Source of the DNA: Liolophura sinensis
Taxonomy: Eukaryota; Mollusca; Polyplacophora; Chitonida; Chitonidae
Length of the DNA: 64,000 nt
Assembly: GCF_032854445.1 (NCBI RefSeq)
Contig: NC_088305.1
Span: 25,694,628-25,758,627 of the forward strand
Reading direction: 5' to 3'
Made by a program: the position numbers and the translations under genes. The notes under the pieces were generated by a model. That model did not search any database and had not been told where the DNA came from. It saw only the letters and a list, made by a program, of their open reading frames with translations. Shown one piece after another: positions 1 through 10,229 of the stretch. The number at the start of each line of letters is the position of its first letter. Position 1 is the stretch's first letter.

Positions 1-859
1 TGGTAAATTAATCTTGTATAACATATCACCGATCCGTTTTGTTTAGTCACAACTCCTGGTTAACCGGTAGTTCGCACCGAAAGTGAAACTTCCGCAAGTA
101 CAAAATACAGGGCCCAGTTGTTCGAAAGTGTATTTGTTAATACCGGTGTGAAGTCATATTTTATATTTAAATTTCAAGCCAAACTCAGCAGCCAAATGCA
201 GTTCTCCAAAGTTAGAGTATAACAGCAGCAGTTGTAATTCATATTTGTCATAGTGTTATACAATTTTTTTTAGGCTAAGTACATAATTGAAGACTTGGCT
301 TGAAGTTAAATCTGGTATTAAAGAGCTCATTTGGTGTCAAAACATCTGTGTCTTAAAAGCAAGGTGAATTGATAATGACTGGGATAGTCTGAATTGTTTT
401 CCTAAATCGTGAAAATGTTGCAGTGAATTAAAGCCGATATTGTATATTTCGTCAGAGTATACGGAAATAAAATATTTCTGTCTCTTCTACTTTGCCTGGT
501 GTGACGTCACCCACAAACACATGATGTCATCAATTGTTGACGTATATCCACAAATGACGCTGCCCTTTCAAATGCTCTTGATGTCATCCCAGCATAAATG
601 CCTGATTCAACGTCATACAGGGAATATTATCTCGTCACATCAGCAAAATTTTACGGACACAGCCGAAGATTTTGCTTTTCAAGGAATCTTCAGTTGTATG
701 GGTTAAACAGTGTTATTCATCAAAATCCTATTGAAACATAGTGTTAGGCTTACTCCGTAGGATTTCTTTCATATCATTGTAATATTTCTACACAATTTGT
801 TTTCTGACCAGAATTGCGCTCTAAACATTTGTTGTTACATTTATTAAACAATAATGTCT
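1..859. other. AT-rich sequence, no gene or repeat recognised
   Basis: Both strands are stop-rich. An 88-codon open frame at 440-706 has no recognisable motif. Nothing is supported here; missing upstream exons of the serine hydrolase could lie in this stretch. Confidence 0.4.
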
Positions 860-981
860 GGGGCCACTTTCACAAAGCGGCATACGATTTGTTATAGGAT
901 ATTTTGTACGTCACTGTTAACGTACAGTTGTTCTATATGTGCGATATCATAAAAGTACGTCATCTTTGTGAAAGTGGCCCC
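860..981. mobile_element. 122-bp palindromic MITE with perfect 18-bp terminal inverted repeats
   Basis: GGGGCCACTTTCACAAAG at the left end is exactly the reverse complement of CTTTGTGAAAGTGGCCCC at the right end. The interior is short and non-coding. Size and perfect ends fit a miniature inverted-repeat DNA transposon or foldback element. The superfamily is unknown. Confidence 0.7.
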
Positions 982-1557
982 TGGATTCCTTCTAGTAGGT
1001 TTGTGCAGTGACACTGAACTGTACAGACACCCTGGAGAACTGATGCCCTTCTGGACAGGTGTGGGTGCGATATGGGTAGGCCTACTGGACCATGGATGTC
1101 ACTGACCATACTTACAGTGTTCTGTCAGGTATTTATACATGCGTGGCCTCACCACAGTTTCAGTTCATGGGCTGAACAATTGTTTTTCTGTCACCGCCGA
1201 CAAAAACTGAACTTATATGCTTATTTTTTTATGAATGAATGAAGTTGTGCACTGAATCCAACTCTCATTTATTTGCATGGCAGCTTTGCAAGATGAATTT
1301 TATAAGATGAAATGGATCATTCTCTTTTCTCGTGCAAGTCAGTACATCACATGTGGGAAGTTAATGTCAGCAGCTTGCCAAACCCTAGTGGTTTACCCCA
1401 GGCACTTCCACCCTTAAAATGATCCCAGTCGTACGTTTCGTAAATGTTGTAAAAAGACTTGAAATTGTCATTTAACAAACAATCAAATGGGTCAAATAAA
1501 TGTAATCTCCTGTGTTCATTTCAGACCATTTCATTATCGATCAGCATTAAATTGGTA
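982..1557. other. Upstream of the first visible serine hydrolase exon; nothing firm
   Basis: A donor-like TGTCAG|GTATTT ends at 1128. The ATG at 1092 would join the exon at 1873 in the right phase (MDVTDHTYSVLSG), but this short peptide is not a signal peptide. The hydrophobic alternative from 1096 (MSLTILTVFC) is out of phase. Neither is accepted as the true first exon. Confidence 0.25.
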
Positions 1558-1787
1558 CAACCCAGGAGTCTCTCACCACTGCGGTCGCTGTGAGTTCAAG
1601 TCCAACTCATGCTGGCTTCCTCTCTGGCTGTATGTGGGAAGGTCTGACAGGGTCTGACATGCGGATGGTCGTGGGTTTCCCCGGGCTCTGCCTGGTTTCC
1701 ACCCACCAAAATGCTGACCGCCGTCGTATAAGTGAAATATTCTTGAGTACGGCGTAAAACACCAATCAAATAAATAAATAAATAAAT
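1558..1787 (+). mobile_element. SINE-A copy, 5'-truncated (tRNA-related SINE)
   Basis: It contains the B-box-like GTGAGTTCAAGTCC, the body ending ...ATAAGTGAAATATTCTTGAG and the tail GGCGTAAAACACCAATC with AAATAAATA repeats. The A-box part of the head is missing. SINE-A is the main SINE of this window. Its conserved tail resembles MetaSINE-type elements (memory-based). Confidence 0.9.
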
Positions 1788-1872
1788 TGGTACAGGTAAA
1801 AGCTGTTGAGAATGCAACAAATACAGATCAGTAAAAACACGATTTATATGTACATGTCTGTTTCTTGTGCAG

Positions 1873-2019
1873 GAAGTTTGTGTGGCAATGAGTCCCCCTC
1901 TCAAGGTTGTCCGCAGATGGAAAAGTTCAGTCATGTGATTACCACGTTTATGAAGGAGCAGGGGATTCCTGGTGCCAGTGTGGCTATCAGTAAAAATGGA
2001 CAACTTGTCTACAAGCAAG
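1873..2019 (+). CDS. Serine hydrolase, first visible exon
   Basis: The acceptor TTGTGCAG precedes the exon and the donor CAAG|GTATAT follows. It enters and leaves in phase 1 (2 + 48 codons + 1). The translation includes MKEQGIPGASVAISKNGQLV, the typical N-terminal strand pair of beta-lactamase-family enzymes ('xxIPGxxVAVxxxGxxV'). Two cysteines lie early in the exon (LCGNES and QGCPQM), which fits an extracellular protein. The last ~35 nt of this exon and its donor are the founder of the 44-bp tandem array in the next intron. Confidence 0.85.
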
Positions 2020-5000
2020 GTATATCTCAGTCATTAAACTTGGAAAACATGTTTACAAGCAATTTGTTTGTCAGTCAGTACACTTGGAAAACTTTTTTAC
2101 AAGCAAGATATATGTCAGTCAGTAATCTTGGAAAACTTGTTTACAAGCAAGGTATATGTCAATCAGTAAACATGGAAAACTTGTTTACAAGCAAGGTATA
2201 TGTCAATCAGTACACATGGAAAACTTGTTTACAAGGAAGGTATTTGTCAGTCAGTACACTTGGAAAACTTGTTTGCAAGCAAGGTATATGTCAGTCAGTA
2301 AACATGGAAAACTTGTTTACAAGCAAGGTATGTGTCAGTCAGTAAACTTGGAAAACTTGTTTACATGCAAGGTATATGTCAGTCAGTAAACTTGGAAAAC
2401 ATGTTTACAAGCAAGGTGTTTGTCAGTCAGTACACTTGGAAAACTTGTTTACAAGCAAGATATATGTCAATCAGTAAACATGGAAAACTTGTTTTCAAGC
2501 AAGGGATTTGTCAGTCAGTAAACATGGAAAACTTGTGATTTCTTTGTGACGTTAAATGTACATCCTGCGCAGGTCATCATTATAGATATGATAGATATGT
2601 AATTGGCTGACCAACCTCCATCTGATGAAAAAAAAGGTTTTATTGGGAATTTGTTTTTAACAGTGTTAATTCCTATCTTTTTTCATTAGCCAAATGTAAC
2701 AAAAACTTAATTTTTAAAGTATTACACATACTGTAATTCACTCAGCGCGTTTTTAGCATTTTCCGAGTGACACATTTGTCTTGATCTTGATGGATTTGTA
2801 CACCTACATGTATAAAGGGCCACTTAACATTTTTTTGTGTGTGTGAAGTTTACTTCATTTCTTATCAGAAAAAAATTTTTGGCATCAAAAATGTCATTTT
2901 AATGCATTTATGTGTTTCTGAAGAGTGCGTTCTTGAATCTTGCGTTTCCAGGTTATGGCATATCAGGTGCTGGGAGAAGAGTTCAGTCTGATTCGCTGTT
3001 CCGAATCGCCAGCATCAGCAAATCCCTGACTGCCATCTGTATCCTGAGACTATACGAAGAAAAGAAGCTAGGCCTGGATGCCACCGTCTTTGGCCACAAG
3101 GGGGTTCTCAGCTGGTACCGACCGTCAGGCAAGGGAGATAAGCGGCTCCGTTTAATCACAGTGCGCCACCTGCTGCAGCATTCTGCAGGCTGGGACAGAG
3201 ATCAAGTGGGAGATCCTGTGTTCTGGAGGCTGGAGAAGATCACAGGTCATCGCGGTCCGACGAAGACGGATGAACTGATTTCGTACATGATGACAAGGAA
3301 ACTGCAGTTCTCTCCAGGTAGCTCAAACACCTGTATAAATAAATAACTGAAAAAAAAAAAATTAAAAGAATGAATTTATTTGATTGGTGTTAATTTTCCA
3401 TTCTTAAAAACTTTCACTTTTGCATTCAAGATGATGGGAACTGGAGTGCCCAAGGTAGACCACTTCCCTGCACCCGGTACCTGATAAACCTTCTGACTTG
3501 AGGCTGCAGCATCAGGCCATTATGGCTGAAACATTGCCAGCGTAGTGCTCAGCCATAATCATTCATTCGTTCATTCATGTACTAAAGGTCGCAACCCAAC
3601 CAGCTAGAGCTGGTTTAGAAATGACCTCCATGTGTTATACTTGTACTTTATTTATTTATTTGGTTGATTGGTGTTTCACATACTCAAGAGTATTTCACTT
3701 ATACAAATGGCATCCAGCATTGTGTTGGGAGGAAACCGCGCAGACCCCAGGGGAGAAACCCACGACCACGTAGGTTGAAGGCAAACCTTCTCGTGTATGA
3801 CCGAAGAGGAAGCCAGGCTAAGGTGATCTTGGAACTCCCAGTGATTGTGTTGGTGAGGGGCTCCACGTTCATCATGGTCATTATGCTAGCACACTAAGCA
3901 CTCGACCATGGAGGCCCCTATTAAATTAAATGGTCACATATGCACATAAGATTAATTTTTTGGTAGTTCGAATTTTTTGTTATACAGTTAGACCCCAAGT
4001 AATTCCCTGTCAATAAGTCACATTCGCAGAAATGTCGTGAGATCTCGCAATAAACGAAAGGTGGGTGCTGATTTTCACTGAACAGCCTTTGCTCGATGCA
4101 TGCTTACTACATTAAATATCTCTTTCATTGAAATTATAGGGCTGGAAATTGTGCTCCCTTTCACAGTAACTTAAAACAATGGAGAAATTGAAAATGCCTA
4201 GTAAAAAGTGTTATTTTGAAATGTTGCCATGTTTAATATTGGCCATGAAAAGAAGCTGTGACCTCAAACTTAAGCAGTCACTGTCTGTGACTGGGTGCAA
4301 ATTTGACCACGACTGATCTGTTGTTGTGATTTGTAGTGGCGTATGTCCTGAAATGCAAATAATGGAAAGTTCAGCAAGGTAAAATATTTGATAAATCTTT
4401 GGGACAAGTTTGTCTTAACAACAGATGATATGTTTATGTTCGGCAAATAAAAACGGTCATATGAACATCATCTGCCACTTATTATCATCAGGGAGAATGG
4501 AAGAATCTATCACCAGGGACAACAGAAGAATCTATCACCAGGGAGAATGGAAGAATCTATCACAGGGAGAACGGAAGAATCTATCACCAGGGAGAATGGA
4601 AGAATCTATCACCAGGGACAACAGAAGAATCTATCACCAGGGAGAACGGAAGAGTCTGTCACCAGGGAGAATGGAAGAATCTTATCACCAGGGAGAATGG
4701 AAGAATCTATCACCAGGGAGAATGGAAGAATCTATCACCAGGGAGAACGAAAGACTCTATTACAAGCAGAATGGAAGAATCTATCACCAGGGAGAACGGA
4801 AGAATCTATCACCAGGGAGAATGGAAGAATCTATCACCAGGGAGAATGGAAGAATTTATCACCAGGGAGAATGGAAGAATCTTATCACCAGGGAGAACGG
4901 AAGAATCTATCACAAGGAGAATGGAAGAACCTATCATCAGGGAGAATGGAAGAATCTATCACCAGGCAGAATAGAAGACTCTATCACCAGGGAGAATGGA

Positions 5001-8000
5001 AGAATCTATCACCAGGGAGGGAGAATGGAAGAATCTATCGCCAGGGAGAATGGAAGAATCTATCACCAGGGAGAATGGAAGAATCTATCACCAGGGAGAA
5101 CGGAAGACTCTATCACCAGGGAGAACGGAAGACTCTATCACAAGGAGAATGGAAGAATCTATCACCAGGGAGAATGGAAGAATCTATCACCAGGGAGAAT
5201 GGAAGAGTCTATCATCAGGGAAAATGGAAGAATCTATCACCAGGGAGAATGGAAGGGTCTATCACCAGGGAGAAGGGAAGAGTCTTATCACCAGGGAGAA
5301 TGGAAGAATCTATCACCAGGGAGAATGGAAGGAACTATCACAAGGAGAATGGAAGAATCCATCACAAGGAGAATGGAAGAATCTTATCACCAGGGAGGGG
5401 GAATGGAAGAGTCTATCACCAGGGAGAATGGAAGAATCTATCACAAGGAGAATGGAAGAATCTATCACCAGGGAGAATGGAAGAATCTATCCCCAGGGAG
5501 AATAGAAGAGTCTATGACCAGGGAGAATGGAAGGGTCTATCACCAGGGAGAAGGGAAGAGTCTTATCACTAGGGAGAATGGAAGAATCTATCACCAGGGA
5601 GAATGGAAGGAACTATCACAAGGAGAATGGAAGAATCCATCACAAGGAGAATGGAAGAATCTTATCACCAGGGAGGGGGAATGGAAGAGTCTATCACCAG
5701 GGAGAATGGAAGAATCTATCACAAGGAGAATGGAAGAATATATCACCAGGGAGAATGGAAGAATCTATCACCAGGGAGAATAGAAGAGTCTATGACCAGG
5801 GAGAATGGAAGAATCTATCACGAGAGAGAATGGAAGAATCTATCACCAGGGACAACGGAAGAATCTATCACCAGGGAGAATGGAAGATTCTATCACCAGG
5901 GAGAATGGAAGAATCTATCACAAGGAGAATGGAAGAATCTATCACCAGGGAGGAGGGAAGAATCTATCACCAGGGAGAATGGAAGAATCTGTCACCAGAG
6001 AGAATGGAAGGGTCAATCACCAGGGAGAGTGGAAGAATCTATCACCAGGGAGAATGGAAGAATCTATCACCAGGGAGAATGGAAGAATCTATCACCAGAG
6101 AGAATGGAAGAATCTATCACCAGGGACAACGGAAGAATCTATCACCAGGGAGAACGGAAGAGTCTATCACCAGGAAGAATGGAAGAGTCTATCGCCAGGA
6201 AGAATGGAAGAGTTTAACAACAGGGAGAATGGAAGAGTCTATCACCAGGGAGAACGAAAGAATCTATCACCAAAGAGAATGAAAAAATCAGTCACCAGGG
6301 AAAATGGAAGAATCTATCACCAGAGAGAATGGAAGGATCTATCACCAGGGAGAATGGAAGAGTCTATCATCAGGGAGAATGGAAGAGTCAGTCACCAGGG
6401 AGAATGGAAGAATCTATCACCAGAGAAAATGGAAGAATCTATCACCAGGGAGAACGAAGAATCTATCACCAGGGAGAATGGAAAAATCAATCACCAGGGA
6501 GAGTGGAAGAATCTTATCACCAGGGAGAATGGAAGAATCTATCACCAGGGAAAATGGAAGAATCTATCACCAGAGAGAATGGAAGGATCTATCACCAGGG
6601 AGAATGGAAGAGTCTATCACTAGGGAGGAGGGAAGAATCTATCACCAGGGAGAATGGAAGAATCTATCACCAGGGAGGAGGGAAGAATCTATCACCAGGG
6701 AGAATGGAAGAGTCCATCACCAGGGAGGAGGGAAGAATCTATCACCAGGGAGAATGGACGAATCTATCACCAGGGAGAATGGAAGAGTCTATCACCAGGG
6801 AGGAGGGAAGAGTCTACAAATTTGTTGTCCATTGACAGAATTGAGCCCCCACAATGTGTATTGTGGAAGTGAAATATTCATGTGTGGATTGTACATCAAA
6901 AACCAATTTAGTAAAAAAATATAATTTCAGGTAAACGTCATTCCTACTCCAACTTTGGCTACCTGGTGCTGGGAGCTATCATAGAAGCGGTGACTGGGAC
7001 GTCCTATGAGGAATATGTTACCCAGTTGTTCTCAGAAAGGGGCTTCAGTCCCATGAAGATCGGCCGAGAAAAAAAGGATGTAGAACAGTCTGATGAGGTG
7101 AGTGCTGGCTGGAAGTTCAGGGGTAAACAAACTGGGAACCTCTCTGGCTCAGATGTGTAAATGTAGTTGGTCTCGCCACTATTATGTTATAGTTTATATT
7201 TATTTATTTATTTGTTATTTTATGCCATACTGAAGAATTTTTCACTTGTACAACAAAGACCAGCATTGTGGTGAGAGGAAACCGGGCAGAGCCTGGGGGA
7301 AAGCCTCGACCATCCGCAAGTTACAGACAGACCTCAAGTATGACCAGGGAGAAAACCAGCCTGAGCTGGACTTGAACTCACAGTGACGGTACTAGTGCGA
7401 CACTACTGTGTCACTGTGCTGCGCTAGCACGTTCAGCTATTGTTCATCTGTGGTATTTAAAAAGGAAGTTTATCAGACATCAGGAACACGAAGCTGTCAT
7501 AGACTTACATCAAACTTAATCTTAACTTGTGGTATTATTCCTGAACTTAACTTTAAACTTCATCACTAATTTTCTGTTTTGTTATGAAATTCTGTGAAAT
7601 ATCTGAATATATGTATTAAAATAACAACTTCTAAGTGTACTGAGTTTTTGTGCAGTGAAAAGTTTTGAAAGCAAGACCAAGTCTGACTTAAATACACAGC
7701 TTCGTGATCCTGGGGCCGGGTGCCTGTTGAACATGCATAATGCTGAAGGGCGATGTTACTGTCTAGGCATTTGTGTTTCATTTACACAGAAACCTAACTG
7801 CTTCCATGTAACTGAAAGACTTTTGCTTTGTATTTGTAGGATTTCTGCATTCTCAGGCAGTGTATTCTCATAGAGGAAGGTGCTTTGTATTTCTATAATT
7901 TGCTGCCTCCTCAGATAGGAAGATACTTGTAATTATATCATTGTTGCATTCTCAGATAGAAAGATGCTTCGTGCTTAAAGTCTTCCTGCATTCTCCAAAA

Positions 8001-9680
8001 AAAAATGGTGCATAGCAGCATTGTTAGATAGAAAATAGGATACTAATTTAGTTATAACATTTCTTAGATGAAAAGATGCTTACGGAAACATTAAGTTTTA
8101 TGAGTGGACTATTTCGGACCTTCGTGATTGGGCGCTGGGAATGGGGTGAATAAAACAAGGCTTTCCTGTTTAACTGTTGGAAAGAGAAAACTTGTAGAAC
8201 TAACGCAAGTTACAACAACATTCAAAAATATCCTGTCCTCAGATCTAAATTCTATGTTCAGTGTAGTTAACAGAGGACAGCTTCTTTTTTTTTTAGATTA
8301 AAATGTCTACCTTTTGCTCTCTCTCATTTAAAGGTGGAGTATTTTCACAACCAGGATCCTGTGGTGTATCCGTCCATATTTGAGGAAGACGGCCTAGTGT
8401 CACCTCCGTATGGTTCCTTTGCAATGACGGGAACAGGGGCATACGGGGGTTGGGTGACATCTGCACCTGTCCTTATCTCAGTTGTTAATTCCCTGGAGCC
8501 AGGGGCAGGTAACTCCATTCTGACTGCAGACTCGCTAAGGCAGATGTTTGCACGCCCAAACTACGAGAGCAGCGTGGTGCGCAGTTGGTATGGCCTAGGG
8601 TGGGACATTCAGGACGCTGGGGGGTCGTGGGGGCACACGGGGGCCATGGAGGGAACATCATGCACTGTCATGCGGCACCAATGTGGGCTGAGCTGGGCGG
8701 TGCTTTTCAATGCCTGGGCAAAAGACATGGACATTGACGGCATGATAAAATATGGGCTGTCGTATATCGATGAATGGCCTCTGTGGCAACCAAGGCTGAT
8801 GGAAACAACTGGTTCACCTACGCAGATAGTTTCGGCAGATTCCGAAGAGGTTGTTGGTGTATTGATTCCACTTACCGATGTAAAACAACACAATAATAAA
8901 ATGAGATCGTGGGGTTATTCACCAAAAAATATAAACGCCCTCTCGGACACAAATGATGTTTTCTTTAACATTGTGTGGCGGAAGTCGTTACATTCTTCGT
9001 ATCTGTTGTCCCATGTTCCCTGCCAAGACCTGAAGACTGAAGTCACTCAAGGAAAGGAACAAGGCTACTCAGTTGACCTCATGGAGGCCTACGATTACCG
9101 CGGGGAAACTTTTCTTGCCTTAAACTTTGAAAAAATGATTGCAGATGTCAACAAACTGCAAATTATTTACTGCGATAAAGCCGCCAGCGAGCACGAAGCA
9201 CTGCGAGCGAGCTACCAGAAAGATGGTTTTCTCCTTGTTGGTCAGTCAGTCATATCACAGGATGGTGTTCCCAAAGTGTCAGCCGTTTTCAACAAAGTTG
9301 TTCCTACAAACACCTCAACAGCAAAACAGTCACCTGTACAGCGATCATTCTATAGAATCACACCATGCAATTTTACTTACGAACTGGGCAGGTTTGGTGT
9401 GAACCTTGGCTCTTTTGAATTGACATATTTGAAATTTTACAATGATGTCGATAATGTCAGTGTTTCTGCTGTTTGGACTTCGCAGAAAGCCAATGCAGCG
9501 TGTAAACAACAAACAAGTTATTATCATCGGCAGGATGTCTCTCTCTATGGATTTCTATACGAAATGAGAGAGTCGGCTGCTAATAATCTTCGAACTCGTT
9601 TCGTTTGCAGCTACAAGATGGAAGGAGTCATTAATTTTGCAGTCATTTGGCAGGGGGGTAACGTTGAGAAATTGTCATAA
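1873..9680 (+). CDS. Beta-lactamase-related serine hydrolase with C-terminal repeats (gene span, N-terminus missing)
   Basis: Four exons are seen: 1873-2019, 2952-3317, 6931-7097 and 8334-9680. Intron phases 1, 1 and 0 all join, giving about 675 residues that end at a TAA. The three active-site motifs of the class C beta-lactamase/DD-peptidase (serpin-unrelated, LACTB-like) fold are in order: SISK (SxxK nucleophile and base) in the second exon, YSN (YxN) in the third and HTG (HxG) in the fourth. Animal members of this family hydrolyse amide or ester bonds in small peptides or metabolites; the substrate here is unknown. The last ~250 residues fall outside the catalytic fold and look like polyglycine-hydrolase-type structural repeats. 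The first visible exon begins in phase 1, so at least one upstream exon with the start codon (perhaps a signal peptide) is missing. The gene converges on DDX42. The introns are inflated by minisatellites. Confidence 0.85.
1987..2537 (+). repeat. 44-bp tandem array founded on an exon end and its 5' splice site
   Basis: About 12.5 copies. The first unit is the last ~35 nt of the coding exon plus the donor (GTCTACAAGCAAGGTATATC); later units read CTTGTTTACAAGCAAGGTAT and so on. The GT dinucleotide survives in copies 4-10 and is lost in copies 2, 3, 11 and 12. The forward frame that continues from the exon stays open to a TAA at 2343-2345. Confidence 0.92.
2540..2951 (+). other. Intron sequence, no repeat recognised
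   Basis: AT-rich remainder of the intron ending in the acceptor TTTCCAG. Nothing else is seen. Confidence 0.5.
2952..3317 (+). CDS. Serine hydrolase exon with SxxK nucleophile motif
   Basis: The acceptor is TTTCCAG and the donor CCAG|GTAGCT; both borders are phase 1. The translation runs GYGISGAGRRVQSDSLFRIA, then SISKSLTA, which holds the catalytic Ser and Lys of the SxxK motif at the start of the core helix. Next comes a long charged helix (LRLYEEKKLGLD) and the family-typical ITVRHLLQHSAGWDRD ('ITVRHLLTHTSG'). It ends at QFSPG, just before the YxN exon, as expected for the fold. Confidence 0.93.
3436..3579 (+). mobile_element. SINE-D fragment (tail CCATAATCATTCATTC)
   Basis: A body with GGAACTGGAGTGCCC is followed by GCTGAAACATTGCCAGCG and ends GCCATAATCATTCATTCGTT. 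A matching tail in reverse orientation occurs at about 28420-28460, which supports a dispersed SINE-like family. Confidence 0.55.
3647..3918 (-). mobile_element. SINE-A copy, nearly full length
   Basis: Read on the plus strand it runs from the TTTATTTATTT tail through TACTCAAGAGTATTTCACTT to the tRNA-like head, ending CATGGAGGCCCC. It lies in the second visible intron of the serine hydrolase gene. Confidence 0.9.
4491..6818 (+). repeat. 25-bp minisatellite, ~93 copies, inside an intron
   Basis: The unit contains GGAAGAATCTATCACCAGGG. It has no stop codon in any forward frame, so all three frames are open for long stretches (up to 452 residues) and give a 25-residue peptide period. Internal higher-order structure is visible: a block of about 278 bp starting near 5251 is repeated from 5529. 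I treat the open frames as by-products, not genes. Confidence 0.95.
6931..7097 (+). CDS. Serine hydrolase exon with YxN motif
   Basis: The acceptor is ATAATTTCAG and the donor GAG|GTGAGT; the exon enters in phase 1 and leaves in phase 0. The translation starts (G)KRHSYSNFGYLVLGAIIEAV. The YSN is the second active-site motif, followed by the FGYxxLGxIIExVTG helix shared by LACTB-like and class C enzymes. It is separated from the previous exon by a 3.6-kb intron made mostly of a 25-bp minisatellite. Confidence 0.93.
7195..7445 (-). mobile_element. SINE-A copy, diverged
   Basis: It starts with TTTATTTATTTG and has TACTGAAGAATTTTTCACTT, GGAAACCGGGCAGAGCCTGG and the B-box region TGGACTTGAACTCACAGTG. 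It lies in the third visible intron of the serine hydrolase gene. Confidence 0.85.
7835..8100. repeat. Degenerate short tandem repeats in the intron
   Basis: TGCATTCTCAGATAGAAAGA and close variants recur about five times with irregular spacing. They are diverged and have no evident function. Confidence 0.45.
8334..9680 (+). CDS. Serine hydrolase terminal exon: HTG motif and C-terminal repeat domain
   Basis: The acceptor TTTAAAG precedes GTG, which is read as Val (phase 0) and is not a start codon. The first ~140 residues finish the catalytic fold: GTGAYGGWVTSA, the LTADSLRQMF helix, WYGLGWDI, and SWGHTGAMEG with the HTG triad that replaces the beta-lactamase KTG. After a linker, about 250 residues contain three imperfect repeats with the pattern aromatic-x-hydrophobic ... 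G-Y/F ... F (for example KEQGYSVDLMEAYDYRGE, SYQKDGFLLVGQSVISQD and LYGFLYEMRE..FAVIWQGG). This pattern recalls the polyglycine hydrolase-like structural repeat (BTRD1-type). That assignment is from memory and needs a profile search. The stop is TAA, and the frame is open for 448 codons with no repeats. Confidence 0.92.
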   Translation: MEYFHNQDPVVYPSIFEEDGLVSPPYGSFAMTGTGAYGGWVTSAPVLISVVNSLEPGAGNSILTADSLRQMFARPNYESSVVRSWYGLGWDIQDAGGSWGHTGAMEGTSCTVMRHQCGLSWAVLFNAWAKDMDIDGMIKYGLSYIDEWPLWQPRLMETTGSPTQIVSADSEEVVGVLIPLTDVKQHNNKMRSWGYSPKNINALSDTNDVFFNIVWRKSLHSSYLLSHVPCQDLKTEVTQGKEQGYSVDLMEAYDYRGETFLALNFEKMIADVNKLQIIYCDKAASEHEALRASYQKDGFLLVGQSVISQDGVPKVSAVFNKVVPTNTSTAKQSPVQRSFYRITPCNFTYELGRFGVNLGSFELTYLKFYNDVDNVSVSAVWTSQKANAACKQQTSYYHRQDVSLYGFLYEMRESAANNLRTRFVCSYKMEGVINFAVIWQGGNVEKLS

Positions 9681-9689
9681 CTAAAAAAA

Positions 9690-10005
9690 TTAATGTGCTT
9701 ATAATGTGAATTATGAGTGCTTCGCTAACTTTCAGTGCAAGCTTATGATGTGAATTATGAATGCTACACTAACTTTTAGTGCAAGCTTATAATGTGAATT
9801 ATGAGTGCTACACTAACTTTCAGTGCAAGCTTATGATGTGAATTATGAGTGCTACCCTAACTTTTAGTGCAAGCTTATAATGTGAATTATGAATGCTACC
9901 CTAACTTTCAGTGCAAGCTTATAATGTGAATTATGAGTGCTTCCCTAACTTTCAGTGCAAGCTTATGATGTGAATTATGAGTGCTACCCTAACTTTCAGT
10001 GCAAT
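9690..10005 (+). repeat. 44-bp tandem array after the serine hydrolase stop
   Basis: About seven copies built on GTGAATTATGAGTGCTACCC and TAACTTTCAGTGCAAGCTTA. It lies in the probable 3'UTR. A partly similar 45-bp array sits in a DDX42 intron (19270-20150). Confidence 0.9.
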
Positions 10006-10139
10006 TTATGCACATTTATGATTTGATATTTGTGATCAATGAAACAACTTTGGTTGGATTGGCTAATTTCGGGGCTTTGCAAAAAGTATAATTTTATCAA
10101 TCTACACAGAATAATGCCGTCATATGCAGAATATGCTTG

Positions 10140-10145
10140 AATAAA
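10140..10145 (+). promoter_or_regulatory. Candidate polyadenylation signal AATAAA
   Basis: This AATAAA lies about 460 nt after the serine hydrolase stop codon. If used, the 3'UTR would contain the 44-bp repeat array that starts just after the stop. No transcript evidence is available. Confidence 0.35.
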
Positions 10146-10229
10146 CACCTTACATACATGCGGAAAGGTTGAAGTCCATGTATGGATGGTGTGATGTCAT
10201 GTCTCTTGTCTTCTCTGCTATACTGTGTT

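Noticed and set aside
1072-1128. Hydrophobic start peptide (MSLTILTVFC) as the signal-peptide exon of the serine hydrolase
   Set aside because: Its donor leaves phase 0, but the exon at 1873 needs phase 1; the phase-compatible frame there is not hydrophobic.
4425-6282. Long open frames (452, 341 and 251 residues) reading MEESITRENGRIYHQ
   Set aside because: They are a 25-bp minisatellite inside an intron; all three forward frames are open and give the same cyclic peptide.
4491-6818. CRISPR-like array or other spaced-repeat system
   Set aside because: Units are head to tail without unique spacers, in an animal intron; it is a minisatellite. The same holds for the other arrays.
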